From Scleroderma bovista (lineage: Eukaryota > Basidiomycota > Agaricomycetes > Boletales > Sclerodermataceae), in assembly GCA_037178675.1 (NCBI GenBank), contig JAYMGJ010000277.1, positions 99,622-163,621 of the forward strand: a stretch of DNA of 64,000 nt. Reading direction: 5' to 3'. Of the stretch, positions 22,401 to 34,749 are shown piece after piece. A program made the position numbers and the translations under genes. The notes under the pieces are model-generated. The model did not search any database. It had not been told where the DNA came from and was given only the letters and a program-made list of their open reading frames with translations. The first letter of the stretch is position 1. The number at the start of each line of letters is the position of its first letter.

Positions 22401-22988
22401 ACATGGACCCGGGTGAACTCGGAGAATGAATATTTTTCAGTGGGTCTGTGAGAGTGTGGGTGGAATTCGACTTGGATATCATCAATATTGTCAGTAGCAG
22501 GGCACGGTGAAGCTGGGTAGGAAGATTCTGGCGTCAACTAATATATTTAGGTTCCATGAGGGGACACACCACGTTCATGTAGTCCTGGATCGCCGTCGAT
22601 ATCCATCGGTGGCGGTGGTTCTTGTGAAGGCCAAAGTTCGAAAGGATCTGATTAAGACCATCAGTTTATGATTATGATATGAATAGTAAGGAAAAACGTG
22701 ATGTACCTTGCGATGGAATGCCTGGGCCTGTTCCGCTCGGACCAGCTGTTGGGCTTGTGCGATCCTGATTTGGGCCAGCTGCCTCATCATGGTATTAGAA
22801 CCAAAACATATCAGTAATAAATGTATGTATGTATACCACGCACCATTGCGAAGTATCTCAGCATATGCGATGTCTTCCTCAGCCCTGCGGATGCGCCTGA
22901 GGCACCATTTGCGATGAATGCCTATCCCAGTGGGCTTGAAGGCTTTGCCGCACGATTCACATTCTACAGTTTGTTTTTCAGCGGGCAT
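19401..22988 (-). CDS. Plavaka-type DNA transposase, multi-exon, full length
   Basis: Second Plavaka transposase, clearly diverged from the one at 1-2504. The proposed start at 22988 (MPAEKQTVECESCGKAFKPT) opens a zinc-finger-like C-x2-C...H-x3-C; an upstream Met at 23009 is in frame. Following blocks, separated by many short introns: QLAQIRIAQAQQLVRAEQAQ (about 22760), the linker VHVPKPYKPDPSTDPWYPFR (about 22390), DWACTLLKDPAVGPYFNFDA (about 22000), GKVLAFILYADKAKLSSFGQ (about 21770), HRFFPLILILSADYEEQ (about 21420), FPCPICLIPREQIP (about 21270), DVHRALSMDRLHTNNGGKFG (about 21020), GVTRNFNTKPNEKMHGPLKE (about 20340) and a C-terminus ending VQEMHRLAGHY. Every block is open between plausible splice sites and I saw no nonsense codon. 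Exon borders were not all resolved. Terminal inverted repeats were not found. Confidence 0.82.
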
Positions 22989-23495
22989 CGTGACGAGGAT
23001 TGAATACAATCGATATGTACAGAGTTAAGACACAGGATGGACATGAAGGAAGGGAGAACGACGACAGCAGTTGTGAGGTGCAAGGCAACGCCGTTGCAAC
23101 AACGCTGCAATCCTGTTGTAACTCCGCCAACCGGTTGCAATCTTATCACATCACAATTACCAAGCGACCAAAATCGTACGTCATTGCAATGGAGATAAGA
23201 AATTTCCGACATGGTGTGTACAGCATATCAGGAACAATGATCTTTCTTCGCTAATAGATTTTTATCGCTCCACAGCAATCCAAACTTGCCCTAGTGAAGT
23301 ACGTAGCCTTTCATTCCATTCTTCGACTAAACTAACAACATTTGATCGGAAATTCGGATATTATGATCACCATTAGTCAAAGACGTGATCCACACCTCCG
23401 TCTCAACGGATCTGATCCGGTTTTGGTTAATAAGGTAAAAACTGCAGACTTGACTGATCCCCAACATTTGCAGTCATTCCATATCTCTATCATCA

Positions 23496-24952
23496 ATGGC
23501 ACATGCAGGTGTTCACCGGGCTTCTGAGCCTGAAGCCAGTTACCAACAGCGGATCGCTACCTTGGAATCCGAACTTGCAACCCTTCATCAAGCAGATGTT
23601 GATCGTGAAGCGTGAGTTTTTCGGTCCTCATAGAAGATTTCCAAAGTTAAATTTCTACTGCAGCACTACTCAGCGCTACCGCAAGCTTGGACGAATGATA
23701 CGAAGGGTGGTAACACTTGTAGATAATGTCAGTGACTTAGTCACTGAGGCTGATCGCCGCAACCAGCCCATGGATCACAGCGCCCGCGGGGAAACACTCA
23801 CTAGTAGTTCTGATGAGTAAGTCATGTATTTAAAATGACAACACTACCAGTTGACTTCGTAAACAGAGAGAACCGCTTATATAAATGCTACCAAGAGCTG
23901 TTACGCTGGATTCCACAGCTTCGCCCGGTATTTGCACACAGTAATGGTGTGCGCTTGGACAAGATCTTCAAAGCGGTGGGGCTAAAGTCAAATTAGTTTT
24001 CAAATTTGGCTAATGTGACTACAGCTTCTTGTTGGCGCAGATGGTGCACGTGGTGACGATGCCTCACGGCTGAAGACCGCTGTTGTTGGCTGGCTGATGG
24101 CACAGACACCCCCTCCTGAGCCAGAGTTACTTCCGTATGACAAATCCGGGAGAGGATTTTATAACGACGCTACCGGTAGGCTCCTATGTCCAGTTGACTA
24201 TGATTGGGACAATCCTCGGTAGGGCACTTGATTCGATTACCGCACATTGCTAACTTCAGCATGCTTCGGTCTCAGGCACAGGCAAAATGTTCGGGATTTC
24301 CATCCTGACTTTCTCGTTACTGCCAATTCATGGCCGATTTTCCTTTATGCAAATGGCAGGTACAATCCCAACTTTCCAAACCATGGCCTTTTTAAGGGGG
24401 AGCTCCTTATCAAGGTAAGCTTAGCGTCTCATTGCTTCACAATTTGACTGATGACTTTGCAGGCGTTCAAGTACATCTTCACCTCTCCATCGTCTGCTGA
24501 TCTCACAGCGGATGATTTAAATTCTGAGTTCCTCCTAGCACAGCCCAGGAGGCATCGTCGCAATGAGCGACGCACGTGTACCAATGTAGCCACTCTACTC
24601 GGGATGAAGACCGTAGCCCCACGAGCAATCACATATATTGCTGTACAGGTGAGCATTTTTGCCGCTGTTGCCATACAACTCATCACCAATCTGTCAGCTC
24701 TACTTTGCATTGGCGAGCTGTGGCTCATGGCGCATTGTTGACGTGTTCTTCGACTACCATCAATTCTACAAGAATATTGTTGCCTTCTTCGAGGACACTG
24801 CAGATATGGAGGCAGAAGAATTCATCAAGGAGTTGGTGTTGTGGTGGAACCGGTCAGTAACTACAGCATTCATCGCAGAGAGGACTCATTCAATTTCACA
24901 GGCAAGTGTTTGGCCCAGCAAGTATGGTCACTTATGCCCCCCAAGCTGCTGA
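23496..24952 (+). CDS. DUF6698-like protein, seven exons
   Basis: Agaricomycete-type protein of unknown function that I recall as DUF6698-like. Seven exons: 23496-23611, 23664-23816, 23867-23975, 24025-24218, 24276-24414, 24463-24648, 24698-24952; the phases fit and give 383 aa. The N-terminus (MAHAGVHRASEPEASYQQR) leads into a heptad-like helix, then RYRKLGRMIRRVVTLVDNVS and LYKCYQELLRWIPQLRPVFA. The core has GADGARGDDASRLKTAVVGW, GRGFYNDATGRLLCPVDYDW, HPDFLVTANSWPIFLYANGR, GLFKGELLIKAFKYIFTSPS and ITYIAVQLYFALASCGSWRI, ending FIKELVLWWNR and a short tail. Exon 5 uses the acceptor GGTCTCAG at 24275; an earlier AG would break the frame. It diverges from the Plavaka gene with a 507-bp gap. All exons are open. 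Confidence 0.72.
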
Positions 24953-25921
24953 CAATATGTCAGTGGCGGCTTCATTCAAGAAACGCTGGACAGCCAATAT
25001 CAGCAGCAACACTTCCATGCGACACCCCTTGTAATGATAGTAATGATATGATTCAGCCGGTTGTAAGACTAGTAGTACCATTTGAAATGAAAGATTGTCA
25101 CTGTTTGATTAGCACGTCATCCAGCCTAAAAGCTATGCATTCGCCATTGTGATTCAGTATCAATACAGGCATGGGTGATGAGCACTCGTGAATCTCGTCA
25201 TGACAACAATCTTGGGAAACTCGAGCAACTACAATCGTTGCGCATCATTGACAGAAAGATGGGACTGATGTAGCGGAAATATCAGAATTACATATGGCTT
25301 CCAAACTTGCACCGTGTAGTGATTACAGAGGGATGAAAATCATAATTTTGCTTGTTTCCTAGCTACATCTACAAGACAGTCATTCCAATGAATGGCCATG
25401 TTGCTGACCATGGCATACCACGAGGAACAGTGATCATCATTTCGGGAAATAATAAGTCACATCATGCATACTGGAGTCTGCAAGGTCCACATTGACGACC
25501 TTGATTGTCACGACTTAGTATATTTGTTGGAGTACTAAATATATGACAGCTCGTCACATCTGTAGAAAGTATATAATAGAAAATCGGGAAGATACTACTG
25601 CTCGGGAATTTACCATCAGATGGCATTGTGACTAATGCATCTTTATGAGAGAATACCTAACATAGACCTACCATGATATTCTAATATCGGACACGTCCTA
25701 AACACGCCTTGCATGATTCCAATTACAGTTATTCGAGACAATTATAAGGGGTATATAAACCTATGTCACAAACTTGTTAAACCTGTGGTGTAAAACTGCT
25801 GGATTGAGACTATGTATACTGAAGAGTGTGGGAACCTTGAAATTGATGCCTAATAAGGTAATAGACGGAGCGCCTGGATGACCCATGTAGGACAATGTAC
25901 CAAGGTCATTGAAGTATAGAC
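24953..25921. other. Intergenic, nothing recognised
   Basis: AT-rich, many stop codons in every frame, no repeat unit noticed. It contains the 3' ends of both convergent neighbours at most. Confidence 0.5.
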
Positions 25922-28900
25922 CTAGCACTTAGCACCAGGTGCTACCCTATCCAACAGCTTCCTGAAGGCAGTCATCCTGTCCTTGGCAATAGAAGCCAAC
26001 ACTAACTCGTGTTCTTCGTCATGAAAGAGAGCCACATTGTGGGCAATTTCGTGGGCAATTATGAAAAACCTATAAGAACCTGAGGTGGATTCTGTGCATA
26101 GTGGTATCCGAATGCTTACCAGGTGGTGTATACAGACTGAACCTTGGCATGATCATTGGTTGAGAACTCATTGTTATCTGTAAGACAGAGTGAGAGATGC
26201 TGTGTGTAGTACGACAAGTGGCATGCAACAAATACTTACGCTTCTCCATAAAGTGAGCAAGATTTAGATAGATAGCACAGTTGCGATTAAACCCCATGAA
26301 CTCGCCATCACTGTTCCAAAGGATGTGAAATTTCTTGGGATCCAGGACAAATACCTCCGCCAAATCCCGAAGAATGTTTGAGAATACTTTAAGACCTTCT
26401 GAGGGTAGCTCACTAGACTCAACTATAGGTTCCAGATCGATCAGCTTATATAATCCCATGCCAGTACATCGGACGCACAGGATATGGATACTGTCATCCC
26501 ATACATGGTCTCGCCATCTGGGTCAAGGCATATACATGGAGCAGGAAGCACTCATACAAACTGAATACTTACCCCATGGTGTAAGGGCTACTTGGCGCAA
26601 ACTAGAACAATGCTTTCCATTGTACAGCTTCCTTCCAAAATTCTCTGCATATTCATGAACTGTTCCGTCTGGGCGTGTCTTATCGCCGGTACACATCCCC
26701 ATAGCTTCACGGGCCAATTCATCTTCTCTAGAGTAAGCAATGTATAAGCAGATTTCCAGGCAGTACTGACCTGTTGCCAACCTTCCCAACTCACGCTTCC
26801 TCTTCATAAACCTCCTAAAATACTTGACACGTTGTATCCACTCTGAAACCCGGAATAATGTTTGTGACTTTGGGGACCATTTGGGAGAGTGGTGGAATTT
26901 GGGGGAGGGGGAGGGAGGGCGTGAGGGGACATCTTGCGCAGAGGTCAGGTAAAACGGATAGTATCTGCGTGCGTAAACCATGACAACAGTCAAAGTACTC
27001 ACAGGGCTCGATTGTGTCATTTTTGTTCATGATCTCACCCATTGATGGGTCCACCATCTCATCTGCAGATCGGGTAAACAACCGAAACTGAAATGAGAGG
27101 GATAGGTGGTACCATTATAACCCAGTAGACGTTGCAACTCGTCTGAGTCGGTACCCAAAATAGTCATGAATAACATCGCGTCATGTGCCTTGTGAATCCT
27201 GAGAAAGAGGCGACAGAGAGCGACAGATATGCTATAGCAGAAATTATAAGAAATTGATCCTCCACTGAAAAGCGACCAACTACCCACTCGTACCAGTCAT
27301 GCTTGGCTTCTTGGCCTTTATCTCGTATCCAGAGCACATAATTACCGTCGTTGGTTGACTCTAGTCCTGCGTATGCTTCTTGACATGCTGTGTCATTTCG
27401 ACATCCGTGTTCTGAATGCTTCCAATTGAGATGCTTTGATATGCGCAAGGATTCACAATACTTGACTGTGAATTTCTCGTGCTCATGCCACTTAGTTAGG
27501 TCGACGTCTGATTTGCGCGAGCTGTCCTGATCACGGAGGAAGATCTTAGCTCTATCCAAGACATGCGAACGGATGTTCTTTCCATCCCTAGGCAAGGGGC
27601 GCCCTCTCTCCATATCGTGGCCTATGTGGGCACTCAAGCTCTGGGAACCCATGTCCCTGTAGAAATCTACTGGACAATTAGTTCATGATAAAATGGAAAA
27701 AAAATTAGAATCACTTTCAAACACTTCCTCTTTTGGTGCGACCCATATATAACACCCAAAATGTCGTTGACTCTCTATGTCGTCAGCGATCAGTATTTCA
27801 TCTGCTTGTTTCAATTTCCAAAGTTGTGACTTGGTAGAACTAGTAGTTTGATAACCAATAAGGATTTTCGCGTTCTTCATCTTTTCTGTCAGCGCTGTCG
27901 GTAGATTACAGTGCCCAGCCGCAACTTGACGGAGGGTGTCGAGATATCTTGCGGGCTGTTAGTATTGCTCACTAGTCAAGATACTCCACCCACTTTCCAG
28001 GATCCTGAGTTTTCTGAAAATAGTTTTCTGCATCTCTTAGCAGAGCCTCAGCAATATCCGCACATTCAGGCCTTGGCTTGGCACCACACATATGTAAGAA
28101 ACGGCTTGCTTCATCGCCAAATTCCACGAAGTTAAATAGGTAACCGTGGTGTTTGTTTGATTCACCCGGGGATTCAGAAAAACATTGATTTGGTCGCATC
28201 AAATCGTCTGAACCAGCAACAGGAACGATATTCAGGTCAGATAGTTCCTTCAAGTTATCAGCCGTGAAACCTAACCAGTAAAGATAAGATACACCGCATA
28301 TCTAAGGTGCGGGAGCTTACCTCCTTTCCGGGAAAGAAGAGAAAACCAGCTTTCGGCCACCTGAGTATCACGAGGCGGATTGTTTCGCAGGGCATTGGTT
28401 ATCGCGGAGGCATCAGGTTGGGCATTGATCCTTAAACGGGTGGCAGCTTTCGATGGGATGGAAGGATGCAATCGTTTGAAGCCAAGTAATTCCCACTCGG
28501 GAGACGTAACCACCTTAAAGGGTATTATCAGTTAGCGTTCTCGATAACACCTGTAAAGTACGAACCTGTTGTGGAGTTCCGGATTCGGGTGGTTCGGTTT
28601 GACCACAGGGTATGAAGGCAGCATTAGCGAATGTTGCAGGGTCGTAATTCTTGTATATATCCTCCGAATGTTCAATAAGGTGGTTGAAAGCGAGCTTCCG
28701 TATACGTGGATCTAAGCTGGAGGCTCTTTCGATAATCACCTCTAAAGGTGGGTGTTCCTTGAGTCCCAACATGAACAGGGGTGAGAGGGGTGAGAGAGCT
28801 AAATAAAATGTCAACACCAAGTAGTCGTGCACGACAAAACTGACCATCTCGTGAGGTCTCCGAAACGGGTTCATGCCAGTGAACAACGGGAAGCTGAAGA

Positions 28901-31900
28901 TCTCGATGTAAAGGATATGGACAATACAGTTCCGAAATGCGGTAAAATCTATCCTCTTGACCTTCACTTGCGAAGATGGCCATCTGTTGTATCTCGATAC
29001 GTTCCTCCTCTTGGATATGGTCGTTGGCCTTGTCAAGGTAAGCAACAAGTCGCCATGGAGAGCATGACTTGGACGGCAGACTATGCAATAGTTGATTCGT
29101 GATATGCCACGTGTAGGGTACAACGCACCGGTCCTTAACTAGGCTCCACGGAATAGACCTCTTGACACCAAGATCTTGCAACAGTTGTCCATCGGCATCA
29201 GTAACTCGGACAACAGGCAAGTCATCGAAGAGATCTGCTTCCGGAAGATACGCTTCGAGGGGTTTCTTTTGGCCAAATTTCGTAGGGATGCACTCAATCT
29301 CACTCATAGCCATAACAATGTCCTGTTTGTCACGAGGCGTCAATGATGTCCACAGTGTTTGGAGCACTCCGAAGACCCTCTTTACAATAGGAAGCGAATG
29401 ACGTAGGTCATGGTCATGACGCAATCCTGGACCGGTAAGGTGGCGTATCCAATCGACAATTGTCATCTCCTCCCAGCCAAGACACGTTTGTACGGCTTTG
29501 GTATCCAGCACGTTGGTTCTGGTGTCCAGCTTGTTAGTGAACGTGAAGGGAATAGTGTCGGGAGGGAGAGGATCAGGGGCTTGGAGAAACGAGCCCGATC
29601 CTTTTTGACTGACGAACTTTCTGATATCGCTGAGAAAGACTGGGCTGCTACCTCCTTCCAGAGCAGGTGTAAATCTGGCAACTGAGAATATTCGTTCCCT
29701 GAGTTTGATCCCGTCCTCCGATATTCCCGTAGGGTATAATTTGGTCCACCATATGAGACAAGCAATCATCTCTTCCTCTGGGAGTATTCGCTTGCGGAGC
29801 TCTTCTATCACGTCCTGGAATACGTATTGAGCAACCTCATGCCGTTTGGGAATGTTGTTTATCAATGATGAATCTTTCAGGGAGGGATCGAGAACAGGCC
29901 TTAGCTTCATGAATGGGGCAAATGTCGGATTTGGTTTTCGAACGTCTTTGGAGTCTTGGACCCCAAGGTTGGAGATAATCGGAAATGAGGAACTTGTTGA
30001 ACAATCGAAAAAGGCATCCCGCAGCAGCCTTGCCACGTCAGGTGCTGGAGTAGACGGATGAAATGGGAAGGATTCCGTAACGGACAGTCCCTCCATTCGT
30101 GCCTGGTCAGGCTCTTCTGACCATTTGTCACGGACAATACCCATCGCTCGTTCATAGATCAGGCGAGCCAAAAACCCGCCGATGCACAATAGTTCCTCAT
30201 TCCACTCTGTAGCAAGTCTTAGTCACAAGAATTGTGGCGAAGGTAAAATCTCACTCTGAACTTGTCCGTTCCTGCTCTCCGGTGAGTAAGTTGTACCAGT
30301 ATCATTCGAAGTGGTTCACGCACGCTAGATCAATTGACCCTCGTTCCACAGTCGGAATAAACCGACTTGAAAGATGAAGAGCAATCCCTGTGGTCTGCAA
30401 TGTGCTTTGGCCCTAGCGTACCATAAAACTTCAGTCACCAAGTATGAGTAAAACTTACAACGAACAACCTCGCCCCATGCTCACTGGATAATAGACATTA
30501 TATAGCGGTGGCGACGCACCAACACTTAGTACTCACCCATCCTGATTGCTGACAAGTCCCTGTGGCCCGATAAAAACACTGCCGAGACCACCGTTTGCAC
30601 TATCGTCTTCTTGTCTGATACTCTTATATTCCTTCATCGTCAACTAGCCACCTCACGATTCGTAAGGTTTTCAGTCTAAGAGAAACGACCACATACGTGC
30701 ACAGCTTCAAACGGAAAGGTCTTAGGAGGTTTCTTGCTAGTGGCTGTTTGGATTCCGCTTGTTATCTCGTTTGACGGGCTGCAATCCATTTCCGCAGAAT
30801 ATACTGTATACTCGGCCGAAAAGAGTTTGTCCTTCACGGGATAAGGGTTACAGTGCGTCTGATCAGTGCTGGATTCTGCACCATTCCCAAAGAACTCCGG
30901 CCTCTGAACTGGATCGATGTAGGATGATTCAACCTGTTTACATTTAGAATAGGCTTCATCGGACCCTGCCTTGCACGCTAGGGCACTCAGAGTCACCGCC
31001 ACCCTTTGGGCTGGAAGATACTTAAGAAATTTTGGATTTGTTGTTACACGTGCACTCACCAGTGCTTTGCACGGACTTGATTGTCATTGAAGGAGTTTTC
31101 GCATTTAAATGTGCGGGTATTTCTATCTTTACAGGTTCTTCGGATGACTTTATAACTATCGAAAGAATAGACCCATTGAAAAGTATAGAGACTTCCTTGA
31201 CCCGCACTAAAAATGTCACTGCAGTGCTGATATATCGCGAAAGGTCGAATGGCTTGGGAATAGTCTTCGAAACATTTGGTTTCAAGTCCATCTCGATGAT
31301 AGTCCACTCGCTGTCTGGACACGGGGGACTGGATTGCACAAACAACTGCGACTGCCATGAGATCATACGAATGGTACGAAGGAAAGAGAATACCTTGTTC
31401 TCTTCGTGATATATCTTTTTGCGAACACCTGGGCAAACGGTTTTCATGTAGCACTGGGCGAACTCATTTTAACTTACCACCAGAGGTGATAACAGGACAT
31501 TCTGTAACACTGAAGACACTGAAGAATCCTATCGTGCGTCATTCATCTCAGGCCCACCGATGAAAAAATGAGGCACGTACCCACTCCAAAAGTACCGATC
31601 TTTTGTTCATCCGGATTACCGTCCGCTGATAAGGGATAAATATCAATGTCAAATGACGCAAGGGTTGTGGCACACCGATGTTAGTAATGCGCTTCCAGTC
31701 GTCGGGCTGGAAACTCTTCCCGCCCTTGTTTCTTACTATCCATTTGGACACCTTGAAATGTGGTGAGTTCGCGAGTAGTGATTCTGTTCGACTAAGCACA
31801 CCTGGATGGTATTCCAGTCCTCGACGCTTGTCGCTGGAATGTAACCATTGGTTTGAAATTCAATCTCCACTTTCTCAGCTCCGGCATCATCAGCGTTCTG

Positions 31901-32077
31901 TACCAGTTCTCGAAACACTGAAAGCAATGGGGTAATTATTCATCTTGGGTAAAACTATGTGCAAGAGCATTCACCAGTGAACTTCTCTGGGTATCTTGCG
32001 AGTACTTTCTCCACGAGTGCCTGTGCATCCACCTCGACTAACCGTTTGTCTTCACAGGGGTTTCTATCTGGTGCCAT
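25922..32077 (-). CDS. Large protein with sacsin-type HATPase domain and C-terminal HEIAH motif
   Basis: Multi-exon gene, probably about 1,500-1,700 aa. The start at 32077 (MAPDRNPCEDKRLVEVDAQA) is followed after an intron by ELVQNADDAGA, the metal/ATP-binding box of GHKL (HSP90-like) ATPases in the sacsin-type version. WIVRNKGGKSF and GNPDEQKIGTFGVG|FFSVFS (joined across a 31520-31590 intron) supply the glycine-rich lid motif. A long central part (28510-30190) matches what I recall as fungal DUF3684: RLIYERAMGIVRDKW, ACLIWWTKLYPTG, TKAVQTCLGWEEMTIVDWIR, RLVAYLDKANDH. The C-terminus reads FFIIAHEIAHNVALFHDEEH (about 26070), an HExxH zinc-peptidase signature with a following E/H-rich stretch, and ends at 25922. 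All resolved exons are open. Biological role unknown; chaperone-like or conflict-related roles are guesses. Confidence 0.82.
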
Positions 32078-32159
32078 CTATGTTGCCATTCTCGTTAGTT
32101 CCCAAGTACTGTACGTAGCCACTGGAGGACGTACTTGCAGACGGGGAGAGAAAACCTAG

Positions 32160-32790
32160 ACGAAAGCTGAGAAAGGCACTTGATGACAAGAACACACCTC
32201 AACAGCGTGTCATCATAACCCATGAGGCTCTTGCATGAGACACGAGGTAGCACCGTGCCACGAGCCTGTTCGCGTTGGGCCCGTCTCGATTCAGAAGGCT
32301 GAGATCACTCCTTCGGCATACTCCGAAGAGCCCTAATAGCAAAGGTCACTAAAGCGTGTATGTATGTACATACCTTTTTTCGTCATCCGTGAATATCATG
32401 GTTTGAATGAGCACCGAAGGTCCGCGTGAAATTAACTCAGCCGTGCATCTTCGCGATTGGGATCATCTCCATGAACACCTCAAATTGGTTACAGCTCGCA
32501 GCATATTCATACTATCCTTCCGGTCCGTCAGGTTCTCCGAGATCGTGCCCAGAGCCCAATGGAGACGTCCCCTCGTTCTGTGCATCCATCTGTGTCTCAC
32601 GCACGGCCCTACTGCCAGGTGTCGAACTTGCCTCTCGGTGGTCCTGCCTATCACCCTGGCAGTGGATCTCTAGAGGGAACAAGCCCCCGCAGGCCAGGGA
32701 GAAGGATTTGGACACGCAGAGTGTTGGTGGGTCTACCCTGGTGATGCGACAAGCAATGTAAGACAGTCGTTCATTGCAACACTGCCCACC
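32160..32790. other. Intergenic with an inverted-repeat stem
   Basis: No supported gene. GTGTTGGTGGG (about 32720) and CCCACCAACAC (about 32785) form an inverted repeat around a loop of roughly 55 bp, directly left of a transposon terminus. Confidence 0.4.
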
Positions 32791-32792
32791 AA

Positions 32793-32960
32793 CACTGTGG
32801 GAAGTAAACGCGCTGAAAATCAGTGCCAGTGGCACTGATATTGCCCGTATCAGTGCCACTGGCACTGATCTGGTTGGCACTGATTTTCAGTGTCTCAATT
32901 TCAGTGGCACTGATTTTCAGTGTCTCGATTTCCAGTGGCACTGATTTTCAGTACTAGTAC
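32793..32960. mobile_element. One terminus of a CACTG-type DNA transposon
   Basis: Starts CACTGTGGGAAGTAAACGCG, matching the terminal repeats of the element at 53735-55469, and continues with subterminal repeats of CAGTGGCACTGATTTTCAGT at about 32,900-32,960. No matching right terminus occurs in the next few kilobases, so this is a truncated or one-ended copy. Confidence 0.6.
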
Positions 32961-32984
32961 TTGACAATTATGTAATTATAGTTG

Positions 32985-34440
32985 GCTCAAAAGGCATCCA
33001 CTTACCAACCGACTGACAGCGTTTGTTCGAAGCCCTTTGGGCTCAAGGCCCCCATATCCCATCTCGACCACGACTGCTGTCCAATTCGGGCTCAATCAAT
33101 CGCATTTGCTATGTTTACCCATTCATTGGAGGCCACGACAATGGCCAGCATCGCTGTTGCCGATGACAACATTACGATTATCAATGGCCTCGCACTATTC
33201 ACCAACCACTACTCAATATCCCTACGTCTAGCATACATTAGTATGTGTTACTTCTTGCCGCTCGTACATGGTTCCGAGTGTCCTTTTTCAACAGCTGTCT
33301 CTGCCTGATGTTATCTCATGTTCCTTACCTGGCTCGTCAAATGAAGGCGCTCCAGCTGGACGATCTGTTGTTCTCAATAGAAGGGGTCAGATTCGTAAGC
33401 CTCCTCCGTTGCTCTGTAAGTCTGGCCCATTGTCATTGCAATCTGGCTGGTGCTGACGCACCACAGTTCGCCCAACCACTTTCTGGAGGAAAACGAGACG
33501 CTCTGGCGTAACCGGGGCATCATACTAACCTTCATCTTTCCTCGTCCAGCGGTCGACGTTTGTTGCTGCGGGGCTTTCACAGGACACACCCGGATTCGAT
33601 CTTTCTGCACTCGGCATAGAGTCGCGAGTGTCATTCTTGATACTTGGACCCGACTATAGTGTCTAACTCTCGCTCGAACCGCAAATACCCGGCTGCACGA
33701 TAGTCAATCATCTAATCCCACATCCAACCTCTATTTATAAAGCCCTACCATACCCTGGTCCCTCGTATTAAAGTGCATTTTCATCCCGATGCCATATATT
33801 GATGCAGTTCTGTTCCATTGTATGTTCCGTCTCCCACCTCTCGTATACTGGCCTGATTTCCCCGCTTCAAACATATTGTTGTCTCGATTTCCAATTCCAT
33901 GGAAATGGTCGGAACACAGCTCCACAGCCATGCAGGAGATACTGGCTCGGTCATCGGCACTAGCTTGTCATCTGCCCAACCCTGTCAAAGCAAAGATAGG
34001 AACAGACACTTTTGCCACCCACTTTATGTTTCTCAGCGTCATCTCTCTCTCACACCAGGCCTCTTGAACTCGTACGTACCATCATCATGTCGATTTTTTT
34101 TTCCCATGCTGGCGTGGACAAGAGCAGGGCATTCAGCACGCTGCCTACGCACAGAGAGGTGTTCTGCCTCTCGTTCTCGGTACGCCAAGCACTGTGATCC
34201 CTGAAAGTCGACTGCCTCCGTCGCCATTGACTGTGTTCTCGTCAACGTTTCCCACCGCCGACAAGTCATGCTCTGCCTTAGCTCAGCATGCCAACATTGT
34301 TTTCACCGCCTACAAAACCAGTTGATGCTCACAGACATGCCATTTCTGCTTTTCAACATCACCATCACTACTTCGAGACTATGCTGACATACGCTACTGA
34401 GAGGGGGCCTTGACAGGGCATACCCACGCTAACCGTACAG
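32985..34440. other. Non-coding stretch, nothing recognised
   Basis: Several short open frames on both strands but none with recognisable motifs or splice structure. It may include decayed interior of the transposon whose end is at 32793. Confidence 0.4.
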
Positions 34441-34441
34441 T

Positions 34442-34571
34442 CATGTCGGTAGACCACCGCTGGAGACCCATGAACCCAGGACCAGGAGTTGCTAGACCTC
34501 TCACTGAATGTCAGTATACCACCGCTGGATCAATCGGGGCACAGGTCAAGGAGTTGCTGGACCTCTCACTA
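34442..34571. repeat. Imperfect tandem duplication, about 65 bp
   Basis: ACCACCGCTGGA, then AGGAGTTGCTRGACCTCTCACT, occurs twice (34455-34504 and 34520-34569) with scattered substitutions between the copies. Confidence 0.7.
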
Positions 34572-34749
34572 CATCGTTTGTTGCGTTGGTCACTGCCCAC
34601 AAACACTTACATCATACACTTCTCGTTTCGTTTCGTTTCTGTTTTGGTTTCCTTTTCTTCACTACCTCACTGTTACTCCTACCGCTTCTTCAATAGCTAA
34701 CTCTTATGTCGTCGTGTATATAACAGGTACAAAATCTGAATCAATTTAT

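Noticed and set aside
13370..23150. Inverted AACCGGTTGCAA motifs (about 13376 and 23130) as terminal repeats of one large element
   Set aside because: Only about 12 bp match, the core is itself palindromic, and no target duplication was found.
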